64,000 bases of DNA from Trujillonella humicola. Its GTDB lineage: Bacteria; Actinomycetota; Actinomycetes; Mycobacteriales; Geodermatophilaceae. The stretch is from assembly GCF_046233715.1 (NCBI RefSeq), contig NZ_JBJNRJ010000020.1, positions 9,847 through 73,846 of the forward strand. The letters are read 5' to 3'. Below are positions 47,889 through 56,100 of the stretch, one piece after another (the first letter of the stretch is position 1; the number at the start of each line of letters is the position of its first letter). A model generated the notes under the pieces. That model worked only from the letters and a program-made list of their open reading frames with translations, made no database searches and had not been told where the DNA came from. A program made the translations under genes and the position numbers.

Positions 47889-47908
47889 CCAAGGAGAACC
47901 CGTCGTCC

Positions 47909-48457
47909 ATGACGACTACTCGCACGTCCTCGCGCCGTCTGCCCCGTTCCGTCAAGGGGGCCGCGATCGCCCTGGTCGCCGGTGCGGGCTTCGCCCTCAC
48001 CCCCACTGCGGCCGCCGCCTCGGTGCCCGCCTCCGTCCCCGCCGCAGTGCCTGCCGCGGTGCCGGCGGCCGTTCCGACGGCCGTCCCGTCCTTCGCCCCG
48101 ACCCCGGCGGCCCAGGTCGCCGTCGACACGGCGCTGGCCCAGGTCGGCAAGCCCTACCGGTGGGGTGGTGGCGGGCCGTCGAGCTTCGACTGCTCGGGCC
48201 TGGTCAAGTACTCGTACGCGGCCGCGGGCATCAACCTGCCGCACTCGTCGCGGATGCAGTCCCAGATCGGCCTGCCGATCAGCCTGTGGGACATGCAGCC
48301 CGGTGACCTGCTGTTCTTCTACAGCCCCGTCGGCCACGTCGGCATGTACGTCGGCAACGGGATGATGGTCCACTCCTCCACGTACGGGAAGCCCGTCTCC
48401 GTGGTGTGGGCCGGCTCGGTGCCCGGTTACGTCGGATCGGCCCGCCCCGCCTGGTGA
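47909..48457 (+). CDS. Secreted NlpC/P60 peptidoglycan endopeptidase
   Basis: A 182-residue exported protein: signal peptide to about residue 37 (KGAAIALVAGAGFALTPTAAAA), then a Val-Pro-Ala repeat linker (SVPASVPAAVPAAVPAAVP), then an NlpC/P60 domain with Cys95 in SFDCSGLVKYSY, His in VGHVGMYVGN and a third polar residue in MMVHSS. Cleaves stem peptides in peptidoglycan, linking wall turnover to c-di-AMP through the upstream riboswitch. ATG at 47909 has AAGGAGA upstream. A hairpin terminator follows. Confidence 0.95.
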   Translation: MTTTRTSSRRLPRSVKGAAIALVAGAGFALTPTAAAASVPASVPAAVPAAVPAAVPTAVPSFAPTPAAQVAVDTALAQVGKPYRWGGGGPSSFDCSGLVKYSYAAAGINLPHSSRMQSQIGLPISLWDMQPGDLLFFYSPVGHVGMYVGNGMMVHSSTYGKPVSVVWAGSVPGYVGSARPAW

Positions 48458-48463
48458 GGATCC

Positions 48464-48503
48464 CTCGGCACCCCGGTCGCCGCGCTGCGACCGGGGCTCC
48501 GAG
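48464..48503. terminator. Bidirectional hairpin terminator
   Basis: CCCCGGTCG (48471-48479) with CGACCGGGG (48488-48496), extended by CTCGG/CCGAG outside a small internal loop; lies between the convergent NlpC/P60 and 121-residue genes. Confidence 0.75.
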
Positions 48504-48515
48504 GCGCTCAGCCGC

Positions 48516-48881
48516 TCAGCCGCAGGGGGAATGCGGCCGGTCCGTGGGAGCCAGGGAGAACACGGCCTCCGGATCCCGCGGCCACGAGGCGAGGAACAGG
48601 TAGCCGAAGCGGGTGTTCAGGTGGGCCTCAGGGCCGGCCTCGGCCACCGCGCGGGCCAGCTCCCCGGGAGCGTGGTTGGCGAAGCCGACGACCTCGTCGC
48701 CGTCGGCGAGGGTGACCACCCCGTCGTGGACGCCGAGCACGAACACCGACCGCCACTCCGACAGCGCCCCGGTGTGGCACAGCAGGATCGTGGCGCGGTG
48801 CGGCGTGTGGCCGGCGGTCCTGCGCGTGCAGGTCGTCCCGACCGTCGGAGCGGGGCTGGGTTGCGGGTCGACGCTGGTCAC
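48516..48881 (-). CDS. Hypothetical 121-residue protein
   Basis: After a Pro/Thr-rich N-terminus the conserved-looking part reads ATILLCHTGALSEWRSVFVLGVHDGVVTLADGDEVVGFANHAPGELARAV...LFLASWPRDPEAVFSL. It looks like a compact beta-rich cytosolic domain, with no recognised family or catalytic motif. GTG at 48881 has GGGAGGA upstream. Stands alone between two convergent/divergent neighbours. Confidence 0.7.
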   Translation of the reverse strand: MTSVDPQPSPAPTVGTTCTRRTAGHTPHRATILLCHTGALSEWRSVFVLGVHDGVVTLADGDEVVGFANHAPGELARAVAEAGPEAHLNTRFGYLFLASWPRDPEAVFSLAPTDRPHSPCG

Positions 48882-49051
48882 GGTTCCTCCCCCGGGCGGC
48901 GCGGCGTTGCGGCCCTCTCCTCCCCTCCATCGACCGGACCACGCACCGGGGACCCCGGGCACCACGACGACGGGTGACCGCCCTCCCCCGGCCGGGTGGC
49001 CGTGCGGGCCGGAGCTCACGCTGAGCGACGCGACACCGGTGCGATGCCGCC

Positions 49052-49750
49052 TCAGAGCGCGATGCCGCGTTCCTGCAGGTGCGCGGCGACGTGCGGCGGC
49101 AGGTCGACGTCCACCAGGAGCTCCCCGACGTTGTAGAACGACCCGCGCCGCTCTCGGGCGGCGACGATCGCCGCGGCGTGCGAGCGGTCGATCGTGCACA
49201 CCTGCTCGATGACCGCGGCCGGAGCGGTGTTGACGTCGACCAGCCCGCCGTCGTCGTACCCGCGGCCGAGATCGGGCCGGCCGATGCCCAGGTCCCGGGC
49301 CAGCGCCGGATCGCGGCCGGCGAGCTCGCGCGCCTCCTCCCGCCGGGCGCGCGCCGCCAGCGCCCCCGCCAGCACGCGGTCGGAGTGCGAGGGCAGCTCG
49401 CCGGGGCGGCCGTACACCTCCCGGCGCAGCGGGCGCAGCTGCAGGCAGGCCGCGACGACGACGGCCACGGCCGAGACGGCGAGGACGCCGTTCACCGCCG
49501 CGGCGCCGCTGCCGACCGGCTCCCCGCTCGCGTCCCGCGGGATCAGCGACGTCAGGGCGACGAGCGCGGCCCCCAGGGCGGTGTAGAGGACGGCGGAGCG
49601 GAGGACCGGCGGGCGGCGCAGCCGGTGCCAGGCGTGCCAGAACGGCGCCGCGGCGAACAGACCCACCGTGCCCACCGCGACCACGTAGTACCAGCCCCCG
49701 CGCAGGAAGCGCTCGGACGTCGACGGCGCGGGACCGCCTGACTGGGTCAC
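49052..49750 (-). CDS. Membrane protein with C-terminal helix-hairpin-helix domain
   Basis: A 232-residue protein with about four hydrophobic helices in the N-terminal half (GGWYYVVAVGTVGLFAAAPF, LYTALGAALVALTSLI, VLAVSAVAVVVAACLQL). A charged linker and a ComEA-like HhH domain follow (VDVNTAPAAVIEQVCTIDRSHAAAIVAARERRGSF, VGELLVDVDLPPHVAAHL). HhH domains bind DNA or proteins; here it would face the cytosol. GTG at 49750 is preferred (GGGAG eight bases upstream); GTG at 49759 is in frame. Confidence 0.78.
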   Translation of the reverse strand: MTQSGGPAPSTSERFLRGGWYYVVAVGTVGLFAAAPFWHAWHRLRRPPVLRSAVLYTALGAALVALTSLIPRDASGEPVGSGAAAVNGVLAVSAVAVVVAACLQLRPLRREVYGRPGELPSHSDRVLAGALAARARREEARELAGRDPALARDLGIGRPDLGRGYDDGGLVDVNTAPAAVIEQVCTIDRSHAAAIVAARERRGSFYNVGELLVDVDLPPHVAAHLQERGIAL

Positions 49751-49996
49751 GGAAGCCACTCCCTGGTCGGTCGGACGGGATGCGCGGAGCGCGACGACCG
49801 GGTGCGCGCTCGCCGGTTCCGCGCCGGCCGGGGCGGACGCCGGCCGTGGCGGACGTCGCGGACCCGGCGGCGCCAGTATGCGCACGCCGGCGGCCCGCCG
49901 AGGGCAGGCTCGCGGCTGCGATGCCGGCCGCGGTGCCGACTGCGGTGCCGGCGCTTCGTGAACGTGACGTGAAACGCAGAAAGCCGGACGCAGTAA

Positions 49997-50013
49997 GAAC
50001 TTGTACCCAGTTC
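49997..50013. promoter_or_regulatory. Inverted repeat upstream of the tetR gene
   Basis: GAACT-tgtaccc-AGTTC, followed by the direct repeat TTCAGG-TTCAGG. It lies 25 bases before the tetR start in an AT-richer patch, where TetR autoregulatory operators usually sit. Confidence 0.5.
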
Positions 50014-50037
50014 AGGTTCAGGTCTACCTTGCCGCCC

Positions 50038-50664
50038 ATGCGGAGATCGACGGGTGCGGCGGACGCGCAGCACTGCCCCATCTCCGCCGTCATGGGCCTG
50101 CGGGAGCGCAAGAAGCTCGCGGCCTGGCGCACCATCCGCGCGACCGCGCTGCGACTGATCGACGAGCGCGGCTACGACGCGGTGAGCGTCGAGGACATCG
50201 CCGCCGAGGCCGGGGTGTCCCGGACGACGTTCTTCAGCTACTTCCCCAGCAAGGAAGCCGTCGTCTTCGACCTCGACCCCGACGAGGTACGCCAGTGGCG
50301 GAATCTGCTGGAGAACTGTCGTACCGACACGCCACTCTGGGACGCGCTGACCGACATCGCGCTGGGCCTGGCGCGACTCCTGGCCGAGCGGCTGCCCCTG
50401 CAGAAGCGGCTGCTCGAGCAGTCGCCGGGGTTGTGCCGGTCGGCGCGCGGTACCTGTGACGGCTTCGAGCCCGAGCTGCGCGAGTGGCTCGCCCGGCGCC
50501 GTCCGGAGGCCGACGACGTGCGGACCGCACTGGTCCTGAACACCGCGATGGCCGCGTTCACCACGGCGGCCGACGCGTGGCAGCCCGATCAGCCCTACGA
50601 CCGCTTCCTCGAGCTCCTGGAGGACTGCCTGCGCTGGGCCGGCGCAGGACTCGCCCGGAGCTAG
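50038..50664 (+). CDS. TetR-family regulator
   Basis: A 208-residue dimeric repressor. N-terminal HTH: RTIRATALRLIDERGYDAVSVEDIAAEAGVSRTTFFSYFPSKEAVV, the standard TetR helix set, followed by an all-helical ligand-binding domain. Candidate starts are ATG 50038 and ATG 50092 (MGLRERKK, the more typical N-terminus); neither has an SD, so a leaderless transcript is possible. Encoded next to a DHA2 efflux pump, which it probably represses together with itself through the inverted repeat at 49997-50013. Confidence 0.9.
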   Translation: MRRSTGAADAQHCPISAVMGLRERKKLAAWRTIRATALRLIDERGYDAVSVEDIAAEAGVSRTTFFSYFPSKEAVVFDLDPDEVRQWRNLLENCRTDTPLWDALTDIALGLARLLAERLPLQKRLLEQSPGLCRSARGTCDGFEPELREWLARRRPEADDVRTALVLNTAMAAFTTAADAWQPDQPYDRFLELLEDCLRWAGAGLARS

Positions 50665-50800
50665 CACCACCGCACGGCTTCACGGCCCGGCACTGACCCG
50701 CCGGGCGCACCACCGCACGGGACGACGCATCCCCGGCCGTCCCGCCCACCGCACCACTCCCGGTAGCACTGCGCCCTGCGCAGGAAGGACGGCTCCACCC

Positions 50801-52345
50801 ATGTCCCAAGAAGGCCTCATCGTCCCGCCCGTGGGCGTCGAGCCCGACGAACGGCCCCCGGCTCCTCCCGCCCAGGGCCCGGACCCCAAGCGCTGGCTCG
50901 CGCTCGCGGTCATCGCGGTCGCCCAGCTCATGATCATCCTCGACGCGTCGATCGTGAACATCGCGCTGCCCGACGCCGCCGCGGACCTCGGCATCTCCCA
51001 GGCGAACCTGCAGTGGGTGGTCACCGCCTACACGCTGGCCTTTGGCGGGCTGCTGCTCCTCGGCGGCCGGATCGCCGACTTTATGGGCCGCAAGCGGGCG
51101 TTCATCATCGCCCTGATCGGCTTCGCCGTCGCCTCCGGGCTGGGCGGGATCGCGCCCAACGAGGCGCTGCTCTACGTCGCGCGGGCCGGCCAGGGCGCCT
51201 TCGCCGCGCTGATGGCGCCGGCGGCGCTGTCGCTGCTGACCATCACGTTCACCGACCCGAAGGAGCGGGCGAAGGCGTTCGGCGTCTTCGGCGCGATCTC
51301 CGGCGGTGGCGCGGCCATCGGCCTCATCCTGGGCGGCGTCCTCACCGAGTACGCCTCCTGGCGCTGGACGCTGGGCGTGAACGTGCCGATCGCGCTGGCC
51401 GCGGCCGTGGCCGCCGTCCCGCTGGTCAAGGAGAGCCGCGCCGAGGGCGACCGGCACTTCGACATCCCCGGCGTGCTGCTGTCGGCGGTCGGTCTGGTCA
51501 GCCTCGTGTACGGGTTCACCAAGGCCGCCGAGGAGGGCGTCGGCTGGGGCGACCCGCTGACGATCACGCTGCTCGTCGTCGCCGCCGTCCTGCTGACCGC
51601 CTTCGCCGTCTGGGAGACCCGCACCAGCCACCCGCTGCTGCCCACGCGGGTGATCCTGGACCGGGTCCGCGGTGGCTCCTACCTGCTGTTCCTGCTGGTC
51701 GGCGCCGGACTGTTCGCGATGTTCCTGTTCCTGACGCTGTACTTCCAGGAGACGCTGGGCTACACCCCGCTCGAGGCCGGCTGGGCGTTCCTGCCCTTCA
51801 GCGGCGGCATCATCCTGGGCGCGGGCGTCGTGTCGCAGCTGCTGCCCAGGGTCGGGCCGCGGCCGCTGATGCTCGTCGGTCTGGTCATGGCCGTCGTCGG
51901 CATGTTCTCGCTGACGCGGATCGAGGCGGGCGCCGACAGCTCCTACGCCACCCAGGTGCTGCCGGCGATGCTGCTGCTGAGCCTGGGCCTGGCGGCGGTG
52001 TTCGTCCCGACGGCCAGCACCGCGCTGGTCGGCGTCGAGCCGCGCGACTCCGGCATCGCCTCGGCCGTGCTCAACACCGCCCAGCAGGTCGGCGGGTCGC
52101 TGGGCCTGGCGATCCTGACGACGATCTTCTCCTCGTCGGTGACCGGGTGGTTCGCGGACAAGGGGGCCCGGCTGGCCACCGATCCGGCCTTCGCCGCCAC
52201 GGCCGAGGCCGAGGCGATGGTCAGCGGTTACCACACGGCGTTCCTGGCGGCCGCCGGCATCCTGGCCGTCGCCCTCGTCGTGGCGTTCGCGCTGATCAAC
52301 GCCAAGAAGGAGGACCTGCCGGCCGAGGGCGCGATCGCGGCCTGA
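50801..52345 (+). CDS. MFS drug:H+ antiporter, DHA2 family (EmrB/QacA type)
   Basis: A 514-residue integral membrane protein with 14 predicted helices. Motif A GGRIADFMGRKR after helix 2, motif D1 LDASIVNIALP in helix 1 (typical DHA2) and motif C-like GGAAIGLILGGVLTEY in helix 5. Exports lipophilic or cationic compounds using the proton gradient. ATG at 50801 has AGGAAGGA upstream. Paired with the tetR gene; terminated by a strong hairpin. Confidence 0.95.
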   Translation: MSQEGLIVPPVGVEPDERPPAPPAQGPDPKRWLALAVIAVAQLMIILDASIVNIALPDAAADLGISQANLQWVVTAYTLAFGGLLLLGGRIADFMGRKRAFIIALIGFAVASGLGGIAPNEALLYVARAGQGAFAALMAPAALSLLTITFTDPKERAKAFGVFGAISGGGAAIGLILGGVLTEYASWRWTLGVNVPIALAAAVAAVPLVKESRAEGDRHFDIPGVLLSAVGLVSLVYGFTKAAEEGVGWGDPLTITLLVVAAVLLTAFAVWETRTSHPLLPTRVILDRVRGGSYLLFLLVGAGLFAMFLFLTLYFQETLGYTPLEAGWAFLPFSGGIILGAGVVSQLLPRVGPRPLMLVGLVMAVVGMFSLTRIEAGADSSYATQVLPAMLLLSLGLAAVFVPTASTALVGVEPRDSGIASAVLNTAQQVGGSLGLAILTTIFSSSVTGWFADKGARLATDPAFAATAEAEAMVSGYHTAFLAAAGILAVALVVAFALINAKKEDLPAEGAIAA

Positions 52346-52366
52346 CCGGTCCCCTCCCCGGCCTAG

Positions 52367-52398
52367 CGGCGCCGGTGGTCTCGCGACCACCGGCGCCG
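52367..52398. terminator. Hairpin terminator after the MFS gene
   Basis: CGGCGCCGGTGGTC and GACCACCGGCGCCG form a perfect 14-bp stem around TCGC. Confidence 0.8.
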
Positions 52399-52481
52399 TT
52401 CGGCATCCGGCGCTTCCGGATCGCGGCGCGCGGGTGCACGCTGGTCTCACCGGGGACGTCGACCGGAGGGGGGGGTCGTCG

Positions 52482-52886
52482 ATGACGACGACCGAGATCC
52501 GCGGGCCGAGGAAGATCGAGGACGCGGCCATCGAGCACGTGGTCGAGCTGGAACGCGCGGAGGGCCGGCGGGCCGCCGTGGTGGAGGGCGCCGATGGGGT
52601 GGTGAGCGGCGACCGGGTGATCGCGGTCAAGGCGTGCGGGGGCACCTCGTGCGGCGCCGAGCTGCTGCTGGAGTGCAGCCAGTTCGTGGCCGCCCGGGAC
52701 GACCCCGAGCTCTCGTGGCTGTACCTGGTCGAGAACGTCGCCCAGGGCGACCCCGCGGCGTTCCGGGTGATCCGGATCGGCGGGCAGCGGCTGCAGGAGC
52801 TGCTCGAGCACGCCCGGGAGCGGCGCTACTGGACGGTGCCGGTCCCTGATCGGATGTACGCCGAGTTCGGAGACACCTCGACCTGA
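52482..52886 (+). CDS. DUF3883-like domain protein
   Basis: A 134-residue cytosolic protein. AIEHVVELERAEGRRAAVV, a central strand DRVIAVKACGG, then ELLLECSQFVAARDDPELSWLYLVENVAQGD and FRVIRIGGQRLQELL resemble the DUF3883 (NO VEIN-type) fold. DUF3883 shares the D...ExK core of PD-(D/E)xK nucleases; here the ExK position reads AVK, so catalysis is doubtful. ATG at 52482 follows GGAGGGGGG. Precedes the lipid kinase gene by 23 bases. Confidence 0.55.
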   Translation: MTTTEIRGPRKIEDAAIEHVVELERAEGRRAAVVEGADGVVSGDRVIAVKACGGTSCGAELLLECSQFVAARDDPELSWLYLVENVAQGDPAAFRVIRIGGQRLQELLEHARERRYWTVPVPDRMYAEFGDTST

Positions 52887-52909
52887 GGCGTCCGGGCTAC
52901 GGTCCGCTG

Positions 52910-53815
52910 GTGACCGGGCTGCTGGTGACCGTGAACGCCTCCGCCGGGACGGCGGACGACGACGCGGTGGCCGCTGCGCTGGCCGAGCTGCGGGCCGGGG
53001 CCGACGTCGAGGTCGTCGAGACCTCCGACGCCGACGAGCTGGTGACCGGCATCCGGGCGCACCCCGGGCGGCGGCTGGTGGCGATCGGCGGCGACGGCTC
53101 GGTGCACGCTGCGGTGCGGGCGCTCGACCGGGCCGGAGCCCTGGACCCCGCGCTGCCGCTGGGGATCATCGCCCGCGGGACCGGCAACGACCTGGCCGGC
53201 TCGCTGGGCCTGCCGCGCGACCCGGTGGAGGGCGCGCGGGTGGTGTGCCGCGGCCGGGTGCGCCCGCTGGACCTGGTGCGCGACGACGCCGGCGGCATCG
53301 TGGTCAACGCCGTGCACGCCGGGGTGGGTGCGCGGGCCGGGACGCTGGCGATGCACGTCAAGCCCGCGCTGGGAACGGCGTCCTTCCCGCTGGGCGCGGT
53401 GGCCGCCGGGGTGTCGACGCCGGGTGCCGGGCTGCGGGTGGAGGTGGACGGGCGGGTGGTGACCTCCGGCGAGTGGGCCGCCGACGGGACGACGGGCGTG
53501 CTGATGGTCGCCGTCTGCAACGGGCCGACGATCGCCGGCGGCCGGCCGCTGGCGCCCGATGCCGCGCCGGACGACGGGCTGGCCGACGTCGTCGTGGTGA
53601 CCGCGACCGGGCCGGTCGCGCGGACGGCGTTCGGGCTGGCGCTGCTGCGCGGCGACCACCTCGCGCGCGCCGACGTGACGGTGACCCGCGGCCGCACGGT
53701 CTCCTACTCCGGCCCGCCGGTGGACGTCGACGCCGACGGGGAGATCACCGAGGACGTACCCGCGCGGACGTGGACGGTGCACGGGCACGCGTGGTCGGTG
53801 ACCGTCCGGGACTGA
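52910..53815 (+). CDS. Diacylglycerol kinase-family lipid kinase
   Basis: A 301-residue DagK/YegS-like ATP-dependent kinase: VTVNASAGT start, the ATP loop VAIGGDGSVHAAVRAL (GGDGS), GIIARGTGNDLAGSLGLP (GTGND) and a C-terminal beta sandwich with DDGLADVVVVT and VDVDADGEITE. Likely phosphorylates diacylglycerol or a related lipid at the membrane. GTG at 52910 is the first start in frame. Confidence 0.92.
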   Translation: MTGLLVTVNASAGTADDDAVAAALAELRAGADVEVVETSDADELVTGIRAHPGRRLVAIGGDGSVHAAVRALDRAGALDPALPLGIIARGTGNDLAGSLGLPRDPVEGARVVCRGRVRPLDLVRDDAGGIVVNAVHAGVGARAGTLAMHVKPALGTASFPLGAVAAGVSTPGAGLRVEVDGRVVTSGEWAADGTTGVLMVAVCNGPTIAGGRPLAPDAAPDDGLADVVVVTATGPVARTAFGLALLRGDHLARADVTVTRGRTVSYSGPPVDVDADGEITEDVPARTWTVHGHAWSVTVRD

Positions 53816-53843
53816 GTGCTGCCGGACGCCGACTGCCGCCTGG

Positions 53844-53999
53844 TCAGCGGCGGTCGAGGTCCCGCAGCCGGATGATCTCCTCCGGCGGCAGGTCGACACC
53901 GCTGGCCTCGACACGGCGCTGCACCCGCGCCCAGAAGTCGGTGGCGTCCGCCGCCTCCGGCACCCCGCCGTTCGGCTCGTTCCGCACGTCGTCCGGCAT
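53844..53999 (-). CDS. 51-residue hypothetical protein
   Basis: MPDDVRNEPNGGVPEAADATDFWARVQRRVEASGVDLPPEEIIRLRDLDRR: charged, no Cys, with a predicted amphipathic helix (DFWARVQRRVEA). ATG at 53999 has only a weak TGGGA upstream. The composition fits a real protein, but no family is recognised. Convergent with the lipid kinase gene. Confidence 0.5.
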   Translation of the reverse strand: MPDDVRNEPNGGVPEAADATDFWARVQRRVEASGVDLPPEEIIRLRDLDRR

Positions 54000-54084
54000 G
54001 GGTCCCAGGGTTGCGGGGTCTCGCCGGACCGGCAAGCGATTACTGCTCCCAGGCCGACCGTTCACCGGCGTCAGGACTCGCGCG

Positions 54085-54178
54085 GATGGGGCCGTGGCCG
54101 ATGGACTCCTGGCCGGCCTCGCGGCGAGGCGTCGAACCGGCGGTGGTGCGACGCGGGCGGGCGACGACGGCCCTACTC
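54085..54178 (+). pseudogene. Decayed fragment of a PfkB kinase gene
   Basis: About 94 bases match 55101-55200 inside the intact PfkB gene 1 kb downstream. Decoded in two frames they read ADGAVADGLLAGLAAR then VEPAVVRRGRATTALL, against ADPVADGLLAELAARG and VEPAVVRRGRAPLTTVLV. A 2-base deletion separates the frames and no start or ATP-binding part remains. Residue of a duplication or of a related lost gene. Confidence 0.7.
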
Positions 54179-54200
54179 CGTCGAGATGGTGGGGAAGCGC

Positions 54201-54779
54201 CTACCGGAGCCGGCGCCGGGCGGCCGACCGCGTGTGCAGCCGCGCCGCGGTCGGGACGCCGACGGTCGCGGCGAGGTCCACGTCCGGCGATCCCCGGAGC
54301 GGGTCGGGAACCGGCGGCAGGTCGAGCGGCACCGCCGCCGTGGTCACCACGGTGGACGTCGCCACCGGCGTGCAAGCGTGCCCGTTGCGGCCGATCACCT
54401 CGACCGGCCGGCGGCGGTCGATGCGCACCAGCGCCTCGCCGCAGGCGGGGTGGCCGCGCCGTCCGTCCACGACGACCTCGTCGGCGTCCTCGAAGCACCA
54501 GCCGACGACGACGCTCGAGCCCGGGCGCACGAGGTCGTGGCTGACCGACAACGCGCGCAGCACCGGCGCCCGGCCGACCGGGCCGTCCTCGCCGGCGCGG
54601 ACGCCGTGCCGGCAGGTGTCGACCGGCGGTTGGGCCGGCCCGGTGGGGCGCTCCGAACGCCCGGCGTCAGCCGTGCGCCCGTCGCGACCCCACCGTCTCC
54701 GGAACATCTCTCCCCCGACCCGCGGTCTCCGCCGCACGAGCGCCCCCGTGCCGCTCCGCGCCTCGACCGACCCGACCAT
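54201..54779 (-). CDS. Hypothetical protein with Ig-like core
   Basis: A 192-residue protein. The first 70 residues are basic and low in complexity. The core ALSVSHDLVRPGSSVVVGWCFEDADEVVVDGRRGHPACGEALVRIDRRRPVEVIGRN reads as an immunoglobulin-like beta sandwich (strand, GxxVVVxWxF, then hydrophobic strands), followed by VATSTVVTTAAVPLDLPPV. No signal peptide. ATG at 54779 has GGAGGG five bases upstream; ATG at 54707 is an alternative. No function can be assigned. Confidence 0.7.
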   Translation of the reverse strand: MVGSVEARSGTGALVRRRPRVGGEMFRRRWGRDGRTADAGRSERPTGPAQPPVDTCRHGVRAGEDGPVGRAPVLRALSVSHDLVRPGSSVVVGWCFEDADEVVVDGRRGHPACGEALVRIDRRRPVEVIGRNGHACTPVATSTVVTTAAVPLDLPPVPDPLRGSPDVDLAATVGVPTAARLHTRSAARRRLR

Positions 54780-54877
54780 CGTTACCCTCCGTCATCTCGC
54801 TGGGAAACCCCCTCACCCGAACGGAGTCGGAGACCGGGCGCTGGTCACCTCGGGTTCTCACCCGGCAGGCTGAGCCG

Positions 54878-55780
54878 GTGACGCACTCCGGCGGTCCCGA
54901 ATGGCCGCGCCCGGCCGGCGCGGGCCCGGTGGTGGCGCTGGGCAAGCTGGTCGCCGACCAGGTGCTGGAGTTGTCCGGGCCGCTGGTGGTGGGCGGGCAG
55001 CAGCGGGTGGTGCGGACGACGTCGGCCGGCGGGGCGGCGGCCAACGTGGCGGCGGGGCTGGCGCGGGTGGGGGTGCCGGCGCGACTGGCGGGCTGGGCCG
55101 GGGCGGACCCGGTGGCCGACGGCCTGCTGGCCGAGCTGGCGGCGCGGGGTGTCGAGCCGGCGGTGGTGCGACGGGGCCGGGCGCCGCTGACGACGGTCCT
55201 GGTGCACCCCGACGCCGAGCGGACGATGCTCACCGACCGCGGCGAGGGCGGGCTGGAGGTGGGCGACGTGGCCCGGGCGTGGGTGGCCGACGCCGCCGTC
55301 CTCCACCTGGACGGCTACGACCTGCTGCGCTCGCCGCGGGCGCTGGCGACGGCGGCCGCGCTGGCGCGGGAGGCCGGGGTCCCGGTCAGCGCCGACGTCG
55401 CCGCGGCGACCCGGATCGCCAAGCACGGCGTCGAGGAGTACGTCGAGCTGCTGGCCGCGCTGCAGGCGGACCTGCTGTTCTGCAACGCGGACGAGGCCCG
55501 GGTGCTGGAGCTGGACGACTCGCTACCGGCGTGGGCGCCGGAACTCGTGCTGGTGCACGCGGGCGCCCGACCGACGCGGGTGGTCACCCGGACGGGCCGG
55601 TGGGAGGTGCCGGTGCCGCCGGTGCCCGCGCTCCGGGACACCACCGGCTGCGGGGACGCCGTCGCCGCCGGGGTACTCGCCGGCTGGCGGGCCGGGGTGC
55701 CGGTACTGGAGGCGGTGGAGGACGGACACGCGGCGGCCGCGCTGGTCGCCGGCGTGGTCGGCGCCCAGCCGCCGGCGTGA
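54878..55780 (+). CDS. PfkB-family carbohydrate kinase
   Basis: A 300-residue ribokinase-like sugar or nucleoside kinase. Substrate end VALGKLVADQVLEL, GGAAANVAAGLARVG (PfkB signature 1) and ALRDTTGCGDAVAAGVLAGW (signature 2, DTxGxGD with the catalytic Asp) are present. CNADEARVL and the anion-hole region are typical. GTG at 54878 is the start used. Substrate unknown. Its middle part has a decayed copy at 54085-54178. Confidence 0.9.
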   Translation: MTHSGGPEWPRPAGAGPVVALGKLVADQVLELSGPLVVGGQQRVVRTTSAGGAAANVAAGLARVGVPARLAGWAGADPVADGLLAELAARGVEPAVVRRGRAPLTTVLVHPDAERTMLTDRGEGGLEVGDVARAWVADAAVLHLDGYDLLRSPRALATAAALAREAGVPVSADVAAATRIAKHGVEEYVELLAALQADLLFCNADEARVLELDDSLPAWAPELVLVHAGARPTRVVTRTGRWEVPVPPVPALRDTTGCGDAVAAGVLAGWRAGVPVLEAVEDGHAAAALVAGVVGAQPPA

Positions 55781-55793
55781 ACCGGCCCGGGCC

Positions 55794-55958
55794 TCAGCGG
55801 GTGCGGGCGTCCGGGCGCGGGTCCGGCTTGGGCTGCGAGGGGCGGAACCCGGCGTCGAAGCGCTGGGTGGGCTCGAGGTTCGCGTCGTCGGGGTGGGCAT
55901 GCCGCCCGGCGCGGGGCAGCGCGAACTCCGCCGTCTCGTCGAGCAGGTGCTTGGCCAC
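55794..55958 (-). CDS. 54-residue microprotein, paralogue of 58847-59020
   Basis: MAKHLLDETAEFALPRAGRHAHPDD...LEPTQRFDAGFRPSQPKPDPRPDARTR. The N-terminal A[K/R]HL.DETAEF and central ATQRFD.GFR blocks (here PTQRFDAGFR) are shared with the second microprotein 3 kb away; the rest diverges. Soluble, no Cys, charged, proline-rich tail. GTG at 55958 follows GGAAGGA. Conservation of two blocks in two copies shows that it is a real gene family. Function unknown. Confidence 0.75.
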   Translation of the reverse strand: MAKHLLDETAEFALPRAGRHAHPDDANLEPTQRFDAGFRPSQPKPDPRPDARTR

Positions 55959-56100
55959 GAACGCCGTCCTTCCGTAGTCGGTCGCATACGCAGGGTACGT
56001 AACGCCGAGCGCCCGGAGCGACCCCTCGGTCAGTGCAGCACGTCACACGCCGAGGTCGACGTGCGCCAGGTCGGTCACCCGAGGGCTGTATGACTGCTCC

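Noticed and set aside
48015..48110. Repeated GCCGTCCC-type units in the NlpC/P60 gene as a mobile repeat
   Set aside because: They encode a Val-Pro-Ala linker typical of wall-spanning secreted proteins.
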